Below are positions 22,291 through 35,200 of a stretch of 64,000 bases of DNA, piece after piece. Location of the stretch: the NCBI GenBank assembly GCA_022376515.1, contig WTXI01000194.1:1-64000 (forward strand). The letters run 5' to 3'. The notes below the pieces were generated by a model, which was not told the origin of the DNA, did not search any database, and saw nothing but the letters and a program-made list of their open reading frames with translations. Position 1 is the first letter of the stretch. Each line of letters begins with the position of its first letter. The DNA is from Lactifluus volemus (Eukaryota > Basidiomycota > Agaricomycetes > Russulales > Russulaceae). Both the position numbers and the translations under genes were made by a program.

Positions 22291-23230
22291 CTACATGGTC
22301 TGTGGCGGAGATGAATACGGGATGGTGCTCGACAAGGTCTGTTGCGGCGATGAAGGCTGTACAGCGATCATTGGGGGAGGCTCTTGAACAGGACTCGCCA
22401 CAGCTATCTCAGCGGGCAAGAAAAGGGCGCCATCACGGACAGCCTTTGTCCATGGAGAGTGGCCCCGTCCGTGAGCCCGGATGCACACCCCCAGAAGTAT
22501 GAAGGTGTATGCCATGACTGAGTAGCAACACGGTGAGGTACTTGGGTAACGCGAGAAGAAAAAAGGCCTACGTAAGATCCACACCAAGAAAGAGAAGGCC
22601 GTGATGGCTTTGATCTCACTGCAAGCCTGGAGGACGTTGGCCATGTCTATTAACGAAGACTTAAAATTGGATGTCGAAGGCCATGTGGGAAGGAATGCGC
22701 TCACTATTGAGGGTAAGGGTACAGCGTGTCAGTGTGCTCGAGTTTTTAGTATATAGGCTGTCCGTCCACGCAGCGTAAGATCCAGCTGACAGCCAGAGCG
22801 ACCAAAGAATCGCTAGTCATGGTCTATCACTAGAACTAGTACGCAAGAAAAAGGATGCATACAAAACCATACAATCTCAACGATTGTGTACGAAAAGAAT
22901 GCGCCTTGTCCGCACAGATCGACGATAAACCTATATGGAGTGTCATTTAGTGATGCGGGGAAGACACGGCTACGAGGTTGACCGTACATCGGGATGATCG
23001 TTAAGATTGTTAGCAGGCCAGTGGACAGTGTAAGAGGCGAAAAAGTGAGATAATTGAAAGGCCCAGTCAATGCAATGAGATCTGCACTCAAAGCTACCAC
23101 GATGATGGAAAAGAGGGTTGCTAACACTGTCGTAAGATCATTTCAGAAATGAGTGAAGCTGCAAGACGCGAGGATGGGACTCGGAGGTCTTACCGAAGGT
23201 GATCAAACGAATAGTCGATACCCAATGCAT
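22291..23230 (-). CDS. MARVEL-like four-helix membrane protein 2
   Basis: This is the paralogue of the gene at 18131-19007, with the same exon plan. The first exon MHWVSTIRLITF ends in a gtaaga donor. The second encodes LATLFSIIVVALSADL and LSTGLLTILTIIPM, the third FFSYTIVEIVW, then ILWSLWLSAG. A CSEIKAITAFSFLVWIL segment precedes a last helix VMAYTFILLGVCI. The C-terminal tail is proline- and serine-rich and longer than in copy 1. Several exon borders in the middle are not resolved. It is predicted to sit in the membrane, with unknown function. Confidence 0.62.
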
Positions 23231-23589
23231 GTCGACCTAAAACAATTTCTCACGGGGGTAAACAGTAAAGGAGTGCTAAGCCATTTCGCTCACATCGTAG
23301 GAACCCTTTATGTAGCCACGGTTGTCTCGACCGCAAAAGAACTACCTGATCGAGTTCCAGATTTCGGCGTTCAACAATCAGATCGATCAAATCCAGGCAC
23401 TGGCACCCTCATACAGTAGCTACTACCAATCTAGGTAGTAATATTCTTATCTAGCTGGATTTTGACGCAAAATTTCCCAGTTGTCAGGGCTGCCCTGTGT
23501 CTCGTGCCCTGTTGCGCTGCGCTATAATAAGTTAGGCCATGAAGATTCCAGATATCACTGACATCTCCCACGATGTATCGATGAAATAG

Positions 23590-23700
23590 GGAAGGTTGTG
23601 CGCTCTAAGGACCTGGCACGGGAACAAGCTTTAGTACTTATCAGCTCGATCGTACGCCGGGAGCGAGTTTGGCTGCCAGTGTTTCGCATCCACGGTCCCG
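23590..23700 (-). pseudogene. Faint C2-exon junction relic
   Basis: This is a diverged copy of the relic at 19370-19485 (gaaggttgtgcgctctaagg, then a cgtacgccgggagcgag segment). The gtacg donor and the LAP-like exon end are still visible on the minus strand, but the frame is lost. It lies upstream of MARVEL gene 2. Confidence 0.4.
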
Positions 23701-24004
23701 AATCCGCGCCCGTAGCCGGCCCGCTTTGAGGTAACCGGGCCGGTCTGCGGGTGGGGACGTTGCTTCATATGCTCAGGCTGAACGAAGATTGTACACACGT
23801 AACATTGTATGATCACGCACTTAGCATCCTGTGATCTACCTAGTAATGAAATACAATACAGAATGAGCTGCCTTCGACATTGTAAATTCACTTCGCGTTG
23901 GGGTGCGACTGGATCGGTTTGGGCTAGATACGCAACTGCAGTGCCTCCAGGTTGATTGCCGTGCTCAATCACCCTCATAAGGCTTTCATAGTACACAACC
24001 AATT

Positions 24005-27000
24005 CTATTTAGACGAATCGTAATGATGTACTGTAGCCCAATTCGAACCATGCACAAACTTCGAGAAATCCATCCGCGTCTCATGTTCGCCTGCAATCCA
24101 GACAGTGCTAGGTCTATGAAGACACGGCCTGTGAAGCTCGGGAACCCATAAAACAAGTTCATTCTGTTCTCCATATATCCAACCGTCCTCATGAATCAAG
24201 GATTGGTCCGTAAAATGGATCTTCTCAGCATCTTCTGTTACAACCTTTTCCCCATGAATTGTGAAATTGTCCGAGGCCGAGGGAGTGTGTTGCGTGTCTG
24301 GCGAGGATGAAACAGGCATGACACAATCGGTATGTCCAGTAAGCAGGCCTCCTACAACCTGTCTTGACGTGACGTCCCACACGCGAATTGTGCAATCCTC
24401 CGAGATTGATGCTATGCGCTTCCCGTCCGGCGAGAATACAACCGAAGAGACCGACTTGGTGTGCCCAATAAATGGACCCGCTGCAACCTGCCCTGTTGTG
24501 GCGTCCCACACGCGAATCGTCCAATCCTTCGAAGCCGATGCGATACGCTGCCCGTCCGGGGAGAATGCCACAGATGCGACTTCACGGGTATGTCCAGTAA
24601 ACGGGCCTGCTACGACCTGTCCTGTTGTGGCATCCCACACACGGATTGTGCGATCGTGCGAGGCCGAGGCGATACGCTGCCCATCTGGTGAAAATGCAAC
24701 AGGACTGGTAAGTGTTGTAAATGGGCCCGCTACGACCTCTCCTATTGTAGCATCACACACGCGAATCGCGAAATACGCGGCAATGGCGATACGTTGTCCG
24801 TCCGGTGAGAATGAAAGTGACTGGACGTTGCCAAAACGTGAGTGCACTAGGACCTCTCCCGTTGTGGCATCCCACACACGAATTGAGTCATCGTGCGAGG
24901 CCGATGCAATACGCTGTCCGTCCGGTGAGAATGCAACGCACGGGATCGGAGCGGCATGTCCAGTAAACGGGCCCGCTACTACCTGTCCTGTTGTGACATC
25001 CCGCACGCGAATCGCGAGATCCTCAGTGGTCAAAGCGATACGCCGCCGGTCCGGTGAGAATGCAACAAATCGAATCCAATCGGGGTGTCCAGAAACAGGG
25101 CTCGCTATGGCCTGTCCTGATATGGCATCCCACACTCGAATCGTGCCATCCCTTGATACCGATGTGATATGCTGCCCATCTAGCGAGAATTCGACAGATA
25201 AAACCAAATCGGTGTGACCCGTAACAGGGCTTGCTACCTGTCCTGCTGTGACATCCCATACACGAATCGTGCAATCGTTCGAGGCCGATGCGATTCGCCG
25301 TCCGTCCGGTGAGAAAGCTACAGATTCGACTTCACGGGTATGTGCAGTAAACGGGCCCGCTATGACCTGTCCTGTTGTAGCATTCCACACACGAGTTGTG
25401 AAATCAACAGAGGCCGATGCAATATGCCGCCCATCTGGTGAGAATACAACAGATGTCACCAGATAGGTGTGTCCGGTAAATGGGCCCGCTACGACCTCTC
25501 CTGTCATGGCATCCCACACCCGAATCATGGAATCGTCCGAGCCCGATGCGATGAGCTGACCATCAGGTGAGAATGCAACAGATCTGACTGGATGGATGTG
25601 TCCGGTAAATGGACCCGCTACGGCCTCTCCTGTCTTGGCATCCCACACGCGAATCGTGCAGTCGTACGAGGCCGTCGCGATATGTCGCCCGTCCGGTGAG
25701 TACGTAACAGATGAAACCCCCATGGTGTGTCCAGTAAATGGGCCTGCTACGACCTCTCCTGTTGTAGCATCACACACACGAATTGTGCAATCGCGCGAGG
25801 TGGATGCAATATGTTGTCCGTCTGGTGAGAATGCAACAGAAGTGTATCCAGTAAATGGGCCCGCTACGATCTGTCCTGTCGTGGCATCCCACACACGAAC
25901 CGTGCAATCGTTCGAGGCCGATGCGATACGCTGTCCGTCCGGTGAGAATGCAATAGAGTTGACCGAATCTCTGTGTCCAGTAAACGGGCCTGCTACGACC
26001 AGGCCTGTTGTGGCATCCCACACACGAATCGCCATATCGGCTATGCGTGAGGACGATGCGATACGCCGTCCGTCCGGCGAAAATGCAACACAAAGGGCTG
26101 ATCCAATGTTCTGAATCGTCATTTCCAACGCTGGCCAATGAGACAACCGCCCGCGTTCCAAGGTCAATGTGCGAGGAAATTGGCGAACGTATTGATTGAA
26201 GACCTGGGAAGAGCTTGGTGCGAAAGGAAGCGCAGAGAGATAGATATGGGGAGCACTCCTTGCCACCATCATTCCAAAGTACCGCACAAATGAGGATGCA
26301 TCATGAACCAATGCCAACAGGTTTTTCACCTCCGTTTGTGAGCCCTAATGCGAGTTTACACAAAAGTCACCGAATGGCATATTGCATCATGGAATGAACC
26401 TACCTCCTGCTGCAACCACTTCAACAAACATGACAATGCTGCTGAAGCAAGGCCCACACTGCTCTTGACGCTAAGTACTTCCAGCCAAAATAGAAACTTT
26501 GTCTCGAAGACCGATCGAAGTTTCTTGAAGATATCATGATCAAAGCAAAGATGTTCTAAATGGTCGTCCCAGTGAATACAGGCATACGAGAGAGCAGATG
26601 GAATATGTTCCGCAATTCGAGATTCAAGGTCTGCGACCTCGCTGTTGGCCAGATACGACGATTCCAGTTTGCAGATGTTGAATTTCAGATTATCGAGCAT
26701 TAAACCAACACAGGAATGTGCCAATTGATAGTGGGCATCCAAAAGATCCACGTAAAACACATTGCTCGTCTTATTCGTCAGAAAGTCACGAAATGATGTA
26801 TGGAGAGGGAGGATGGGACGCGTCTGATCGGATGAAGTCACGTTACTCAGCAGAGAGCCGAGGTGACTGAGAATTTCAAGAACCAGAGCTGGGTCGGAAT
26901 CCTCAGGATCATCAACGGGTGCATGTCGTTGCAAAGAAATGAAGGAATAGATGGAGAGGGGATCGATCGCAGCAAGAAGCTGCCCCATGATGGACCGAAA

Positions 27001-29554
27001 TAGGATCTGTGCTTCATCCGACTTGATGTACTCCTTGAGAACCTCTTCGTACAGGTTGTCCAACAATCCTTCTCCGTTGCGGCCTCGAGAGTGTCCCAGC
27101 AGGCGTTGTACACGCTTCGTCATGCTCAGGCCGAGACTAGCAGGACTATTTATGAACCCAGATGCAACAGCCGCCCATTGGAACAGGCCCTCTGCGGCCT
27201 TCGCTAATTTGCCACCATGATTTGAAAACACGTCCTCGGGAAGCTGATTTTGAAGATATATCCCAATATCTTGCTCCGTATTTGCAGCCAGTTGGGGATC
27301 ATCCATATACAGCATACGGACGGAGCGGGCGCTGGCGAACGCAGGTTCGATACCATTCTCTGGCCTCGAGGTGATCAATATGCGGAAATTTGGTGGGAGG
27401 TCAATGAGACGTTGCGCAAGGAACGTATGCAGTCCGTTTCTGCTGGTTGTGACACCACTCTCATCCAACGCATCGACAACGATAAGGATAGGTCCGGGAA
27501 GAGGCAGGCCCTTGAGTGGTTCGAGGAGAAGGTTTTCGAAGAGTGTACGATAGTCTCGGGTTCCACGAAGAGACGAATTATCCTTGATAACTTTCCCAAG
27601 AGCGAGTTTGAACATAGGGTGGTGATCAGCGAGATCGCGCACAAATGTCGTGAACAGCTGGTATGCTTCATCCTTGGACTGTTCTTTCCGCACAAAAGCG
27701 AAGTATGAGCCGAGACATTTGTTGTCGAACCGACGTGCGACCTCATGGGCAATCGATGATTTGCCCATGCCTGCCTGCCCAAGGAGAACGAGGGCACGTT
27801 CAGATTCTGGGCTGTTGATCCATTTGACGACGTAATCCAAGAAGGCTTCACGGGTGCCCGGAAGACAGCGTCTTTCTTCGCCGAATCGCCATCCTCCGTT
27901 GTAAGGCATTTCTCTGATTTTTGCATCCAATTCTATGTCCGTCGTGAGATAGACCATCCGACGGTCTCATGACTGGGTAGGTTACGCACCAGCTTCCAGC
28001 GCTTGGTTTGAGATGTCTCCTAGCTGTGCTTTCACTCTACCCACATCAACCCGCGTCTGGCTCATATTAACTTGCGTTTGAAGGACAGTGGCCTCAATGG
28101 TGATAGTAGCATGTGCGAGGAACTCCTCCCGTAGTCGGGCGAGCGCGGTGCGATAGTCTTCGACTTTTCCGTCAACTTGGCCGCCGATATTCTTCCACGT
28201 CCTCTTTCCTAAATTTCATAAGTTAATGATGAGCAACGAGCTGAGAGAGGTCAAGATGACGTACCGACTTGCACATCCTTCGCATATGACTCGATAAACT
28301 CGGCAGATCTGGTGACGCACTGCAGCATTTCATCCAGGATTTTTGCTTGTTTGGACGCTGGCTGGATATTCCTCAAAATGTCCGCCTCCTTTGAAAAGTC
28401 AAACGCATCTCGTATCGCTTCAAGTAGTGTTCGAACATTGTCATCACGCTGAAACTGGTTTAACAAAGTCTGGTTACAAGGCGAAAAAGGTGTGAATGTT
28501 CCATATCCTTCGCCAAGGTGAGGACACGCACCTCAGGGATCTTTGAGAGTATACCCCACGCCAACTTGGCGTAGGGGTTCAGCTGAGGGACACTCAGCAA
28601 AGGTTAGGGGGAAAATGTGGTGGGCATACATCTAGGATTGGATTGACGGTGTCCATCACTCGCTTGATAATATCAATGGCATTTTTCCACGTCTTTACGG
28701 CATCCATGGCTTCCTCAGCGCAATCAAGAGTACGTAACACTTCCCTCTGGCTGTCCGCACCTCCTTCCGGGGCCTGAATGGCTTCACTGTTGGCTTGATC
28801 AGTTGGGGGCGGTGCACCTCCTTCAGCAATAGGGTCCTCCGGATTGGCAGTTGAAGAGTCTGGGGTGTGCGCTGCCGCAGTTGTAGACGAGCTCGCATTT
28901 GCTGACATGGCAATCGTTAAGTGGGGCACGGTCGGCTCCGCTGTATGTTCAGCGTATTCGTTAGCACGGCCAAGAATAATATCAAGTTCTACATGTAGAT
29001 GTTCAGCCTGACGCATGAGTACGACTTCCAAAACAAACAAGACGAACCGCGTTGGGGTTCACAAGTTATCTCCTGGCTTCCAACAAGTATGTCCTTCCGC
29101 ATGGTCCTTTTCTCATAAAGAGATATTGTAATACGGGATCGTGATTGTACAGCACTGCAGGAGACTCAGTTACAAGTAGAAATAAATATAGGAGCAATCT
29201 CACAAAGAGTCGACATCTGCGTTCCATTCCACATGATTCCCCGCACTCTGCACAGATCGAGTCTTCCAAGTTCTTGTCCCGTATATCACAACAGCATAAA
29301 ATTTTCTTTTCCCACGGAGGGGAAGATTGTGCGCTCTGAGGACTGCAGGGAGAGAGACTGAGTACTCATCGGAGCATGACAACAGATATTCGTACCAACA
29401 ATCTTGAGCGGGAGCGAGATTGGTTGCGTTACGTTGACCTGATCACGGCTGATGTTTAGTGTTCCGGAGATTTGAGGACTTGGACTGCAGTGAGGTGTTG
29501 GTTAACAGTGGGGCACCATGCGTGAGAGACTTTCGCATACGAATTCGGGAACAT
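24005..29554 (-). CDS. C2-NACHT-WD40 NLR-like protein, copy 3
   Basis: Ten exons on the minus strand: 29554-29541, 29484-29396, 29342-29204, 29154-29048, 28988-28630, 28582-28532, 28469-28265, 28208-27990, 27932-26404 and 26344-24005. They total 5052 nt and 1683 residues, in frame throughout. The C2 domain starts around LPLKIVGVLRAHNLP. It lacks the PPLKSLP insertion of copy 1 and its loop aspartates. The helical domain matches copy 1 in exon lengths (51 and 205 nt). The next exon is 84 nt longer and adds a stretch around TQVNMSQTRVDVGKV. Walker A is GQAGMGKSS and Walker B is ILIVVDALDES. WD40 blades 3, 11 and 12 are shortened. The tail reads DGWIYGEQNELVLWVPEL and FSKFVHGSNWATVHH. The deaminase-like gene lies 575 bp upstream on the same strand. 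Confidence 0.88.
24331..26113 (-). repeat. WD40 repeat array of NLR copy 3 (14 + 1 degenerate)
   Basis: Fourteen canonical units and a decayed fifteenth. Three units are short: the third starts directly at YTSVAFSPDG, and the eleventh and twelfth lack their TGH linkers. The first unit carries an insertion around SSRIADMAIRVWD. The long plus-strand open frames over this stretch are antisense shadows of the repeat. Confidence 0.88.
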
Positions 29555-30128
29555 ATCTGTGTATTTGTAGCTTGAAAGAAAATGAAATACAGATGACAGA
29601 CGGAAGGGAGGAGCTGACATCGATGATCGATCAGAAGTTGGCAACCTCACGGCACTTCCTCACAATCACATGATCAGCGCAACATTGGCGCTACCTTTTC
29701 ATATAAACTACATACGATGCGTCGTCCGTAACTCCGTCTTATTCACAAAAGATTGAGGTCAGTAGTAGTATGTTCACCCCTTTATATTCTGGTAAGGCAA
29801 CTACTAATTACTACCTCGGTAGTACCTCCTTGAGCCGCCACGTGGCACAACTTGAAGTCATGGTCTCCACTACGACTCCAGCTCCATGGACGCTGCTTCC
29901 ACCGACAATGCCTTCCAGAGCAGTTTTTGCGGGAAACCAACGGTGACCACTGTCTCTGCACTTGACGTACAGTGTTATGATCAAAGACGTCGAGATCGAT
30001 TATAACTCCTACCGACAAGAGCCCACAACCCTTTGGTCTGGATCCACTTCATTCTTCGCATTTTAGCTGGGCATCAAGCTCCTACTCCAGGCTACTTTAC
30101 AGATACTAACAGACATTGACAGGACGAA
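29555..30128. other. Short intergenic gap upstream of NLR copy 3
   Basis: This separates the 3' end of the deaminase-like gene from the start of NLR copy 3. I see no further gene. A minus-strand open frame at 29782-30018 has no recognisable feature. The promoter of NLR copy 3 must lie here. Confidence 0.5.
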
Positions 30129-31671
30129 CTACAAGCCTGCTGTCACCATGCCAATCAACTCAGCAATTTCATCCGCAGTTAGACCTAAATTTAATTCCGG
30201 ACCGCCAGATCCCAGCGACCTCGTATCTTCATGCTTTTCGAAATCGCTAAGGAGCTGGTGTCTGATACGCCTTAAAAAGGCTGCACGAAGGTCTTCGTCA
30301 TGGCTGGGAAATCTTGGCCAGGACCATCCAGCGTAAGCCTTCCCGCGAGAACCTCTAGTAGCGATGTTTTCCTCCATAACCTCATTGAAGGCATGGATGT
30401 AGTGGCTACACATAATGCAGGAAAGTTTCGAGACACCAATGTAGGGTAAGGCGTCCTTAATTTCGCCCTTGACCATTGCTAAAATCAAGGCTAGTTCGGC
30501 GTGAATTGTAGTATCCAAGCGGGTCACCTCAGAGGCATCCGCAAGCGATTCGATGAACGACTTGCGCTGCTTATCCCATACTGCAGAAAGATAGCCGGCT
30601 CCGGCCAGGGCGGCATCCAAAGCCACTTGGATGGTCTCCGAAGATAGGTTGCAGCGATATGGAGTTGTCGTAGGGGAGGTGAGGACTTGAACTACCAATT
30701 TCCCTTCTAACAGTTTGCGAAAGCTGAGCGACTGGGTCTGGTTAAAGAGCCTGCGGGTCGAGATCGAGAACGACATGATATTTAGCGCCCAGCGCCGAAG
30801 CTGGAAACGTATGCCATGCTCTAGATTATAATAAAGATGTGGATTCTGGTCAGAGTGAAACAATTTAGGTGTCAGATCACGCGCCATCAGCCAGCCATTT
30901 TTCTGCGTTATCAAGCAATGTAAACCAGTCCTCATCATTGTCGGCAAGTACGTCTTCGAGTTTGGGAAGAAGGTTAAGTTTCGTCCAGCACGAATGCATT
31001 TTTAAAAGCATGTCTATACAGGTGGCGGAAAGTTGCTTCGTGGCCTGTGCATCGGCGACAGTCTTGATGATCGCGTCCACGTGCAGAAGGAACAACATCA
31101 GCGTGGAATGTTGCTCCGATGTGAAGTGCGTCCTATCCTGCTCAATGTACCTCCGCATGTCCGAAAGCTCGCGCTCGCGCTTGGTAACGCGATGCGCAAA
31201 GATGTCAAATGAGTAATTGTGGATGGTTCTGCAAATTTCGATGAGGTCGTTCTCCAACTCTTTCGGGATGACCTTCGGGGAGCCGTCCATCGCAGGAGGT
31301 GGCTTGTAAGGGACTTGGCGAAGCATCTCAAAAATGGATTGTAGGTGTTGAGGACAACGACGAGCCAGTTCATCATCTTTGTGATTGAAAACGATGTACA
31401 ATCGCGTTTCTAGAGTGCCTTTATTGACCTTTGAGCAGGCCATCGTAGCGGAGCCGTTTCCTGGTCGACAGAGTGAGATTTCGGCGACGGCATCGAGAAG
31501 TGTCTGTAGACGCCGATCGACCTCTTGACTTTTGTCTAGACAGGATCGTTCCTTAGACCATAGGCACCGATTTGCAAGTGTGGGCCTGGAGGTCCGAGCC
31601 TTCCTGAAAAGCTCTGCGTAGTATTCTGGGTCATCCGTACTGATGGAAATAGGCTGGTTGATCCCGGACAT
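30129..31671 (-). CDS. OTT_1508-type deaminase-like protein
   Basis: Two long minus-strand frames form one gene. The upstream part (31671 to about 30900) starts MSGINQPISISTDDPEYYAE and is mostly helical. The downstream part (about 30930 to 30129) carries a cytidine-deaminase-fold signature: the zinc-ligand motif HAELALIL and, about 30 residues later, SKLSCIMCSHYI with the CxxC pair. This arrangement is that of the fungal OTT_1508-like deaminases. The two frames overlap between 30877 and 30947, so an intron must join them. One candidate uses a gtactt donor in EDV near 30955 and the ctgaccag acceptor near 30866. Another uses a GC donor near 30875. The family is predicted to deaminate a nucleic acid or nucleotide base, and the substrate is unknown. 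It is co-oriented with NLR copy 3. Confidence 0.72.
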
Positions 31672-32235
31672 TATGCTGGAAACTACGATGGAAACCGCTA
31701 GAAGTGGGTGCGCAGATGATAGTGTGAGATGGTGAAACTGGCTGGAAAGGGGCTATCGCGTATTTCCGTCCTAGCCACATAATCTGGGATAACATTTCAG
31801 GCATCTGTGCCACGGAAGGCATTAGTTATCTGAAAGACACGATATCCATCTCATTACAGCGTACTTAGACACCGCTTACAGGTTAGATAGCTACCTCATG
31901 CAATCCTTACTTACGATTTAGGGTAACAAGGCGTGGCTCAGATGACTGACGATTTGGAACCGAAGCCATAATCTTGAAATCAAAATCAAGAGGAGGGTAT
32001 AACAATACCCGAGTCTCGAAAGCGCTCACCAACTTTTTAACAGAGGAACTGGAGGTGCATACTTTCCCTGATCTGTGACTGGTTGGAGGATAGATGGGTA
32101 CTCGATCATCGATCACCATCAGGTCACACTGGCAGTCCGTTTTGCCCAAAACGTGATGCATGAGTACAAATGAAAACAGGTCAGTGAACACGATACAAAA
32201 TACACCATCTCATGGATCAGAATATCCCCTCATGA
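31672..32235. other. Gap between deaminase-like gene and MON2
   Basis: The upstream region of the deaminase-like gene and the 3' flank of MON2. A minus-strand frame at 31907-32191 encodes 94 residues without recognisable features. It may be part of a 5' untranslated exon. Confidence 0.4.
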
Positions 32236-35200
32236 TTACCGTGGCACACCAAGCTCGCGCCCAATTTCCTTCAGACATTCCTGTGCCAATACTCGAGCAT
32301 CGAGCGAGACGAGGTGGCCCGGACCGGAGCCCAATCTACCCGAACGGCCAACGGGGTGAACCTGATCCACTCCAGTAGGTTCCTTGCCCTTATTGGTCAA
32401 CCTGTCAGATTCGACGAAACGGTCAACCGCGATCCATGCGCTTGGTGCCTTTCGCGGTACAGATGCGATCTCGCAGAGCAATGTGTAGAAGTGGAACAAA
32501 TGGGCGCGAGATGAACGCTTTACCGAGTCGGCGATGAGACCTGACGGTGGGAGGGATATGTCGATCGCTGGGGGTTGATGCGAAAAAGTCAGTAAGGAAA
32601 GGGATTAAAATTTGAAGGAACTCGACGCAACCGGGTTGTTCTGTTGCACATTTCGTCGGAGTTTCTGACAGAGCCGCCCACAGCGAGCCCTGCCAGAGAC
32701 GAAGCTCCCGCAGCTTGTGCAACACGTATAGCAGCTCCTCTTCTCGTACTCTGCACAATCAATCAGGGCCAGGTCAACAAAAGCAGGTGTATCACGTGAC
32801 TAGCCTTGGGAACGGAAGGTTTCCACGAAGCTTTTCGTCCGCGACGTAACCGGCGAGCGTTGCACGACATCGACCGATGAGTGCTGGCAAGTTCAGTGCG
32901 GCGACTCTTCTTCGTGAAGCCTCACGATCTAAAAAAAAAAGAAAATACAAGCACATAGGCGGGACATTGAGGGAGGGCAGACCCCTACCTTTCAACGTGT
33001 CAGAGCAGATGAGAAAGAGCAGATCAAGACACCAATAAGAAAAGCGTTCTCTCGACACTGCGGGCCGAGGCACCGTGCTGCCCACAGCCTCACCGTCGGC
33101 CTTGCCGTCCCACGCGGCGGATATATCGCTAGCTTGCATAAGACTAGTTGTGGGCAGATAGTCCTCATCTGACTCGTGTTGCAGCAATTGCGAACCCTGT
33201 TGTAGAACCTTGGCCAGTTGCGTGATGACATAATCGGGGACGCGGCCATCGCCAAGGCAAGGTACGACGTCTGTCTCGAGTGACGCGATCAGAGACAGAT
33301 CAAAGTTTTCCTCTTCCTCTTGCTCGGAGAGAGAAAGGCTATCTACGGCGGAGCTATTTTGTGCGCGCGTGAGCTCAAGGCACCGATTTGAAACGAATAG
33401 CGTACCAGTCTGCCAGGATGCCACCTCGGAAAACATCGATCACCTGCCTCCATACGCTCTCCACTCGCATGGATGATAATCCTAGTCAACCACCCATAGC
33501 GTAAATATACAGGCACTTGATGATAAGAGAACCATACTTGATCCAAGAGCACCGATCCGCGGGCCAATCTCTTTTACAACCTTCAGAAAGCAGCTCGTCG
33601 CCATCTTCCACAACGGAGGGTCCTTTCCAAACTTTGACGGGGGAGGACAGTCGTACTTGAACTTGATCGGGATCGCATACGCAGATAATATCGCCTCGAT
33701 GGTCTCATCCACGAAAATTTCGTCCCTTTCCTTGAACTGTAGGAACAGCTCGGCCAGCCTTGGCATGCACGTCTTTGCGAGAGCGATGTAGGTGATACGC
33801 TTTTGCTGTGGCGGCGTCGTCACGGGAGCCGAAGCACCCGCAGACAGCTTCGCGCTTGGCTTCTGGACTTCAGGGACGTCAAAGGACGCAATAAATGCGA
33901 GGGTTGAATATTCAGACAGGTCTCTAAGGATAAGAGATGGGGTTCCCGCTTCCTTTAGCTCAATACCGTTGATTGTGTCCATAACGATAGACTGATAACG
34001 ACGTGTTTAGTGGGGTTCCATCCACGGAAAGCCTGCGTTAGTCTTACCTGGACAGGAGATAGATGATCGATATCCGGTCTATAGTCTGGCGAGTTCGGGT
34101 AAGTCAAGATACCTACAGAGCCGCAACATCAATGATTGATACGTCACGCTGGGAACAGAAAACTCACCCTTCAAGATCATCATGAGCGTGGAGATACGCT
34201 CCAAGGGCCACTCGACGCCATCCAACGTCCGACTAATGCCCCTCACAAACTTGATGACGTCCACGAACGCGACCAAACTCTCCTGCGTGAACGGTGCAGG
34301 AACATCGGAGAACTGTCCTGCGGCACTCGCGCGCCGAACGATCACCGCGCCAATCTCTTCGCACTTGGCCCAGCTCCTCTCCCAAATTTCTACGAGAGCA
34401 GGTCGCAGCGAGTGCTCCGCATCAGATGACGAAGCAGCTGCAGCGACGGCAGCCGCCTTGAGCGCGCGTTCGAGGCAACGTAGAGCCGGTGCGCTGACCG
34501 CGCGACTATCGAGTAAGAACGCGTCACGTATGTGCGTGACAAACGTCTCCCATGCGGCGATGAAAGAGGGCAAATGTATGATCTTCGAGACGAGAAAGTC
34601 GTTCATGATTGCTCCGATCGACTGCAACGCGACTACTTTAGATTCGTCCCACGCCGATTCGGGTGCTGCTGGCGTATCTGCCGCCATCGCCGTAGACAAG
34701 GACAGGCCGCTCTGTACTGAGTCAGGTGGTGACGACGGGGGCGTGAGGGCATTCTGTTGCACGTGGGGCGAGAGGGCGTCGAGAAGCGGGAATGTGACCT
34801 TCCACACGCACTCGTCCCATGTCTCCAAACTGAGCGTGGCGCCATACAATTGAAGAGTCCTGAACAGCGTCTGTATTGCGCCCATGCGCACCTCGGGGCG
34901 CGCGTCGGCACAAAGGCGCAAAATCTCGAGTAGGAGGTGCATCCAGAGTGCGCTGTAAGCCGGCTCCTGGTCCGCCTCGCGTCGCTTCGCCTGTATCGCG
35001 TCCGATACGCCCCAGAACAGGCTCTCAGCTGCTGTCAGAGCAATATTTGTATCCGCCTGTCGGCCGAACTGGCCTAGAGTGCTGATGCATAGCCGTAGGT
35101 GCTCCGGCGAGAGCGCTGCGAGCGCGTCGCACATGAGCGTCATACATTGGAATGCGATCTTGATAAGCGCAGAATAGCCCTTCTCTTGCAAGTACCCAAG

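Larger units (their letters stand above)
20380..23700. repeat. Segmental duplicate of the 15.7-19.5 kb block
   Basis: Four anchor blocks align in the same order and orientation with the upstream region. These are 20440-20550 with 15720-15810, 21100-21600 with 17070-17500, 21730-23230 with 17640-19007, and 23450-23610 with 19240-19400. The offset changes from about 4.7 to 4.0 to 4.2 kb, so several indels separate the copies. Each copy holds one MARVEL-like gene and one C2 relic. Confidence 0.75.

Noticed and set aside
24261..25217. 318-residue plus-strand open frame over copy 3
   Set aside because: Same antisense shadow of the WD40 repeats, with no independent start context or domain.
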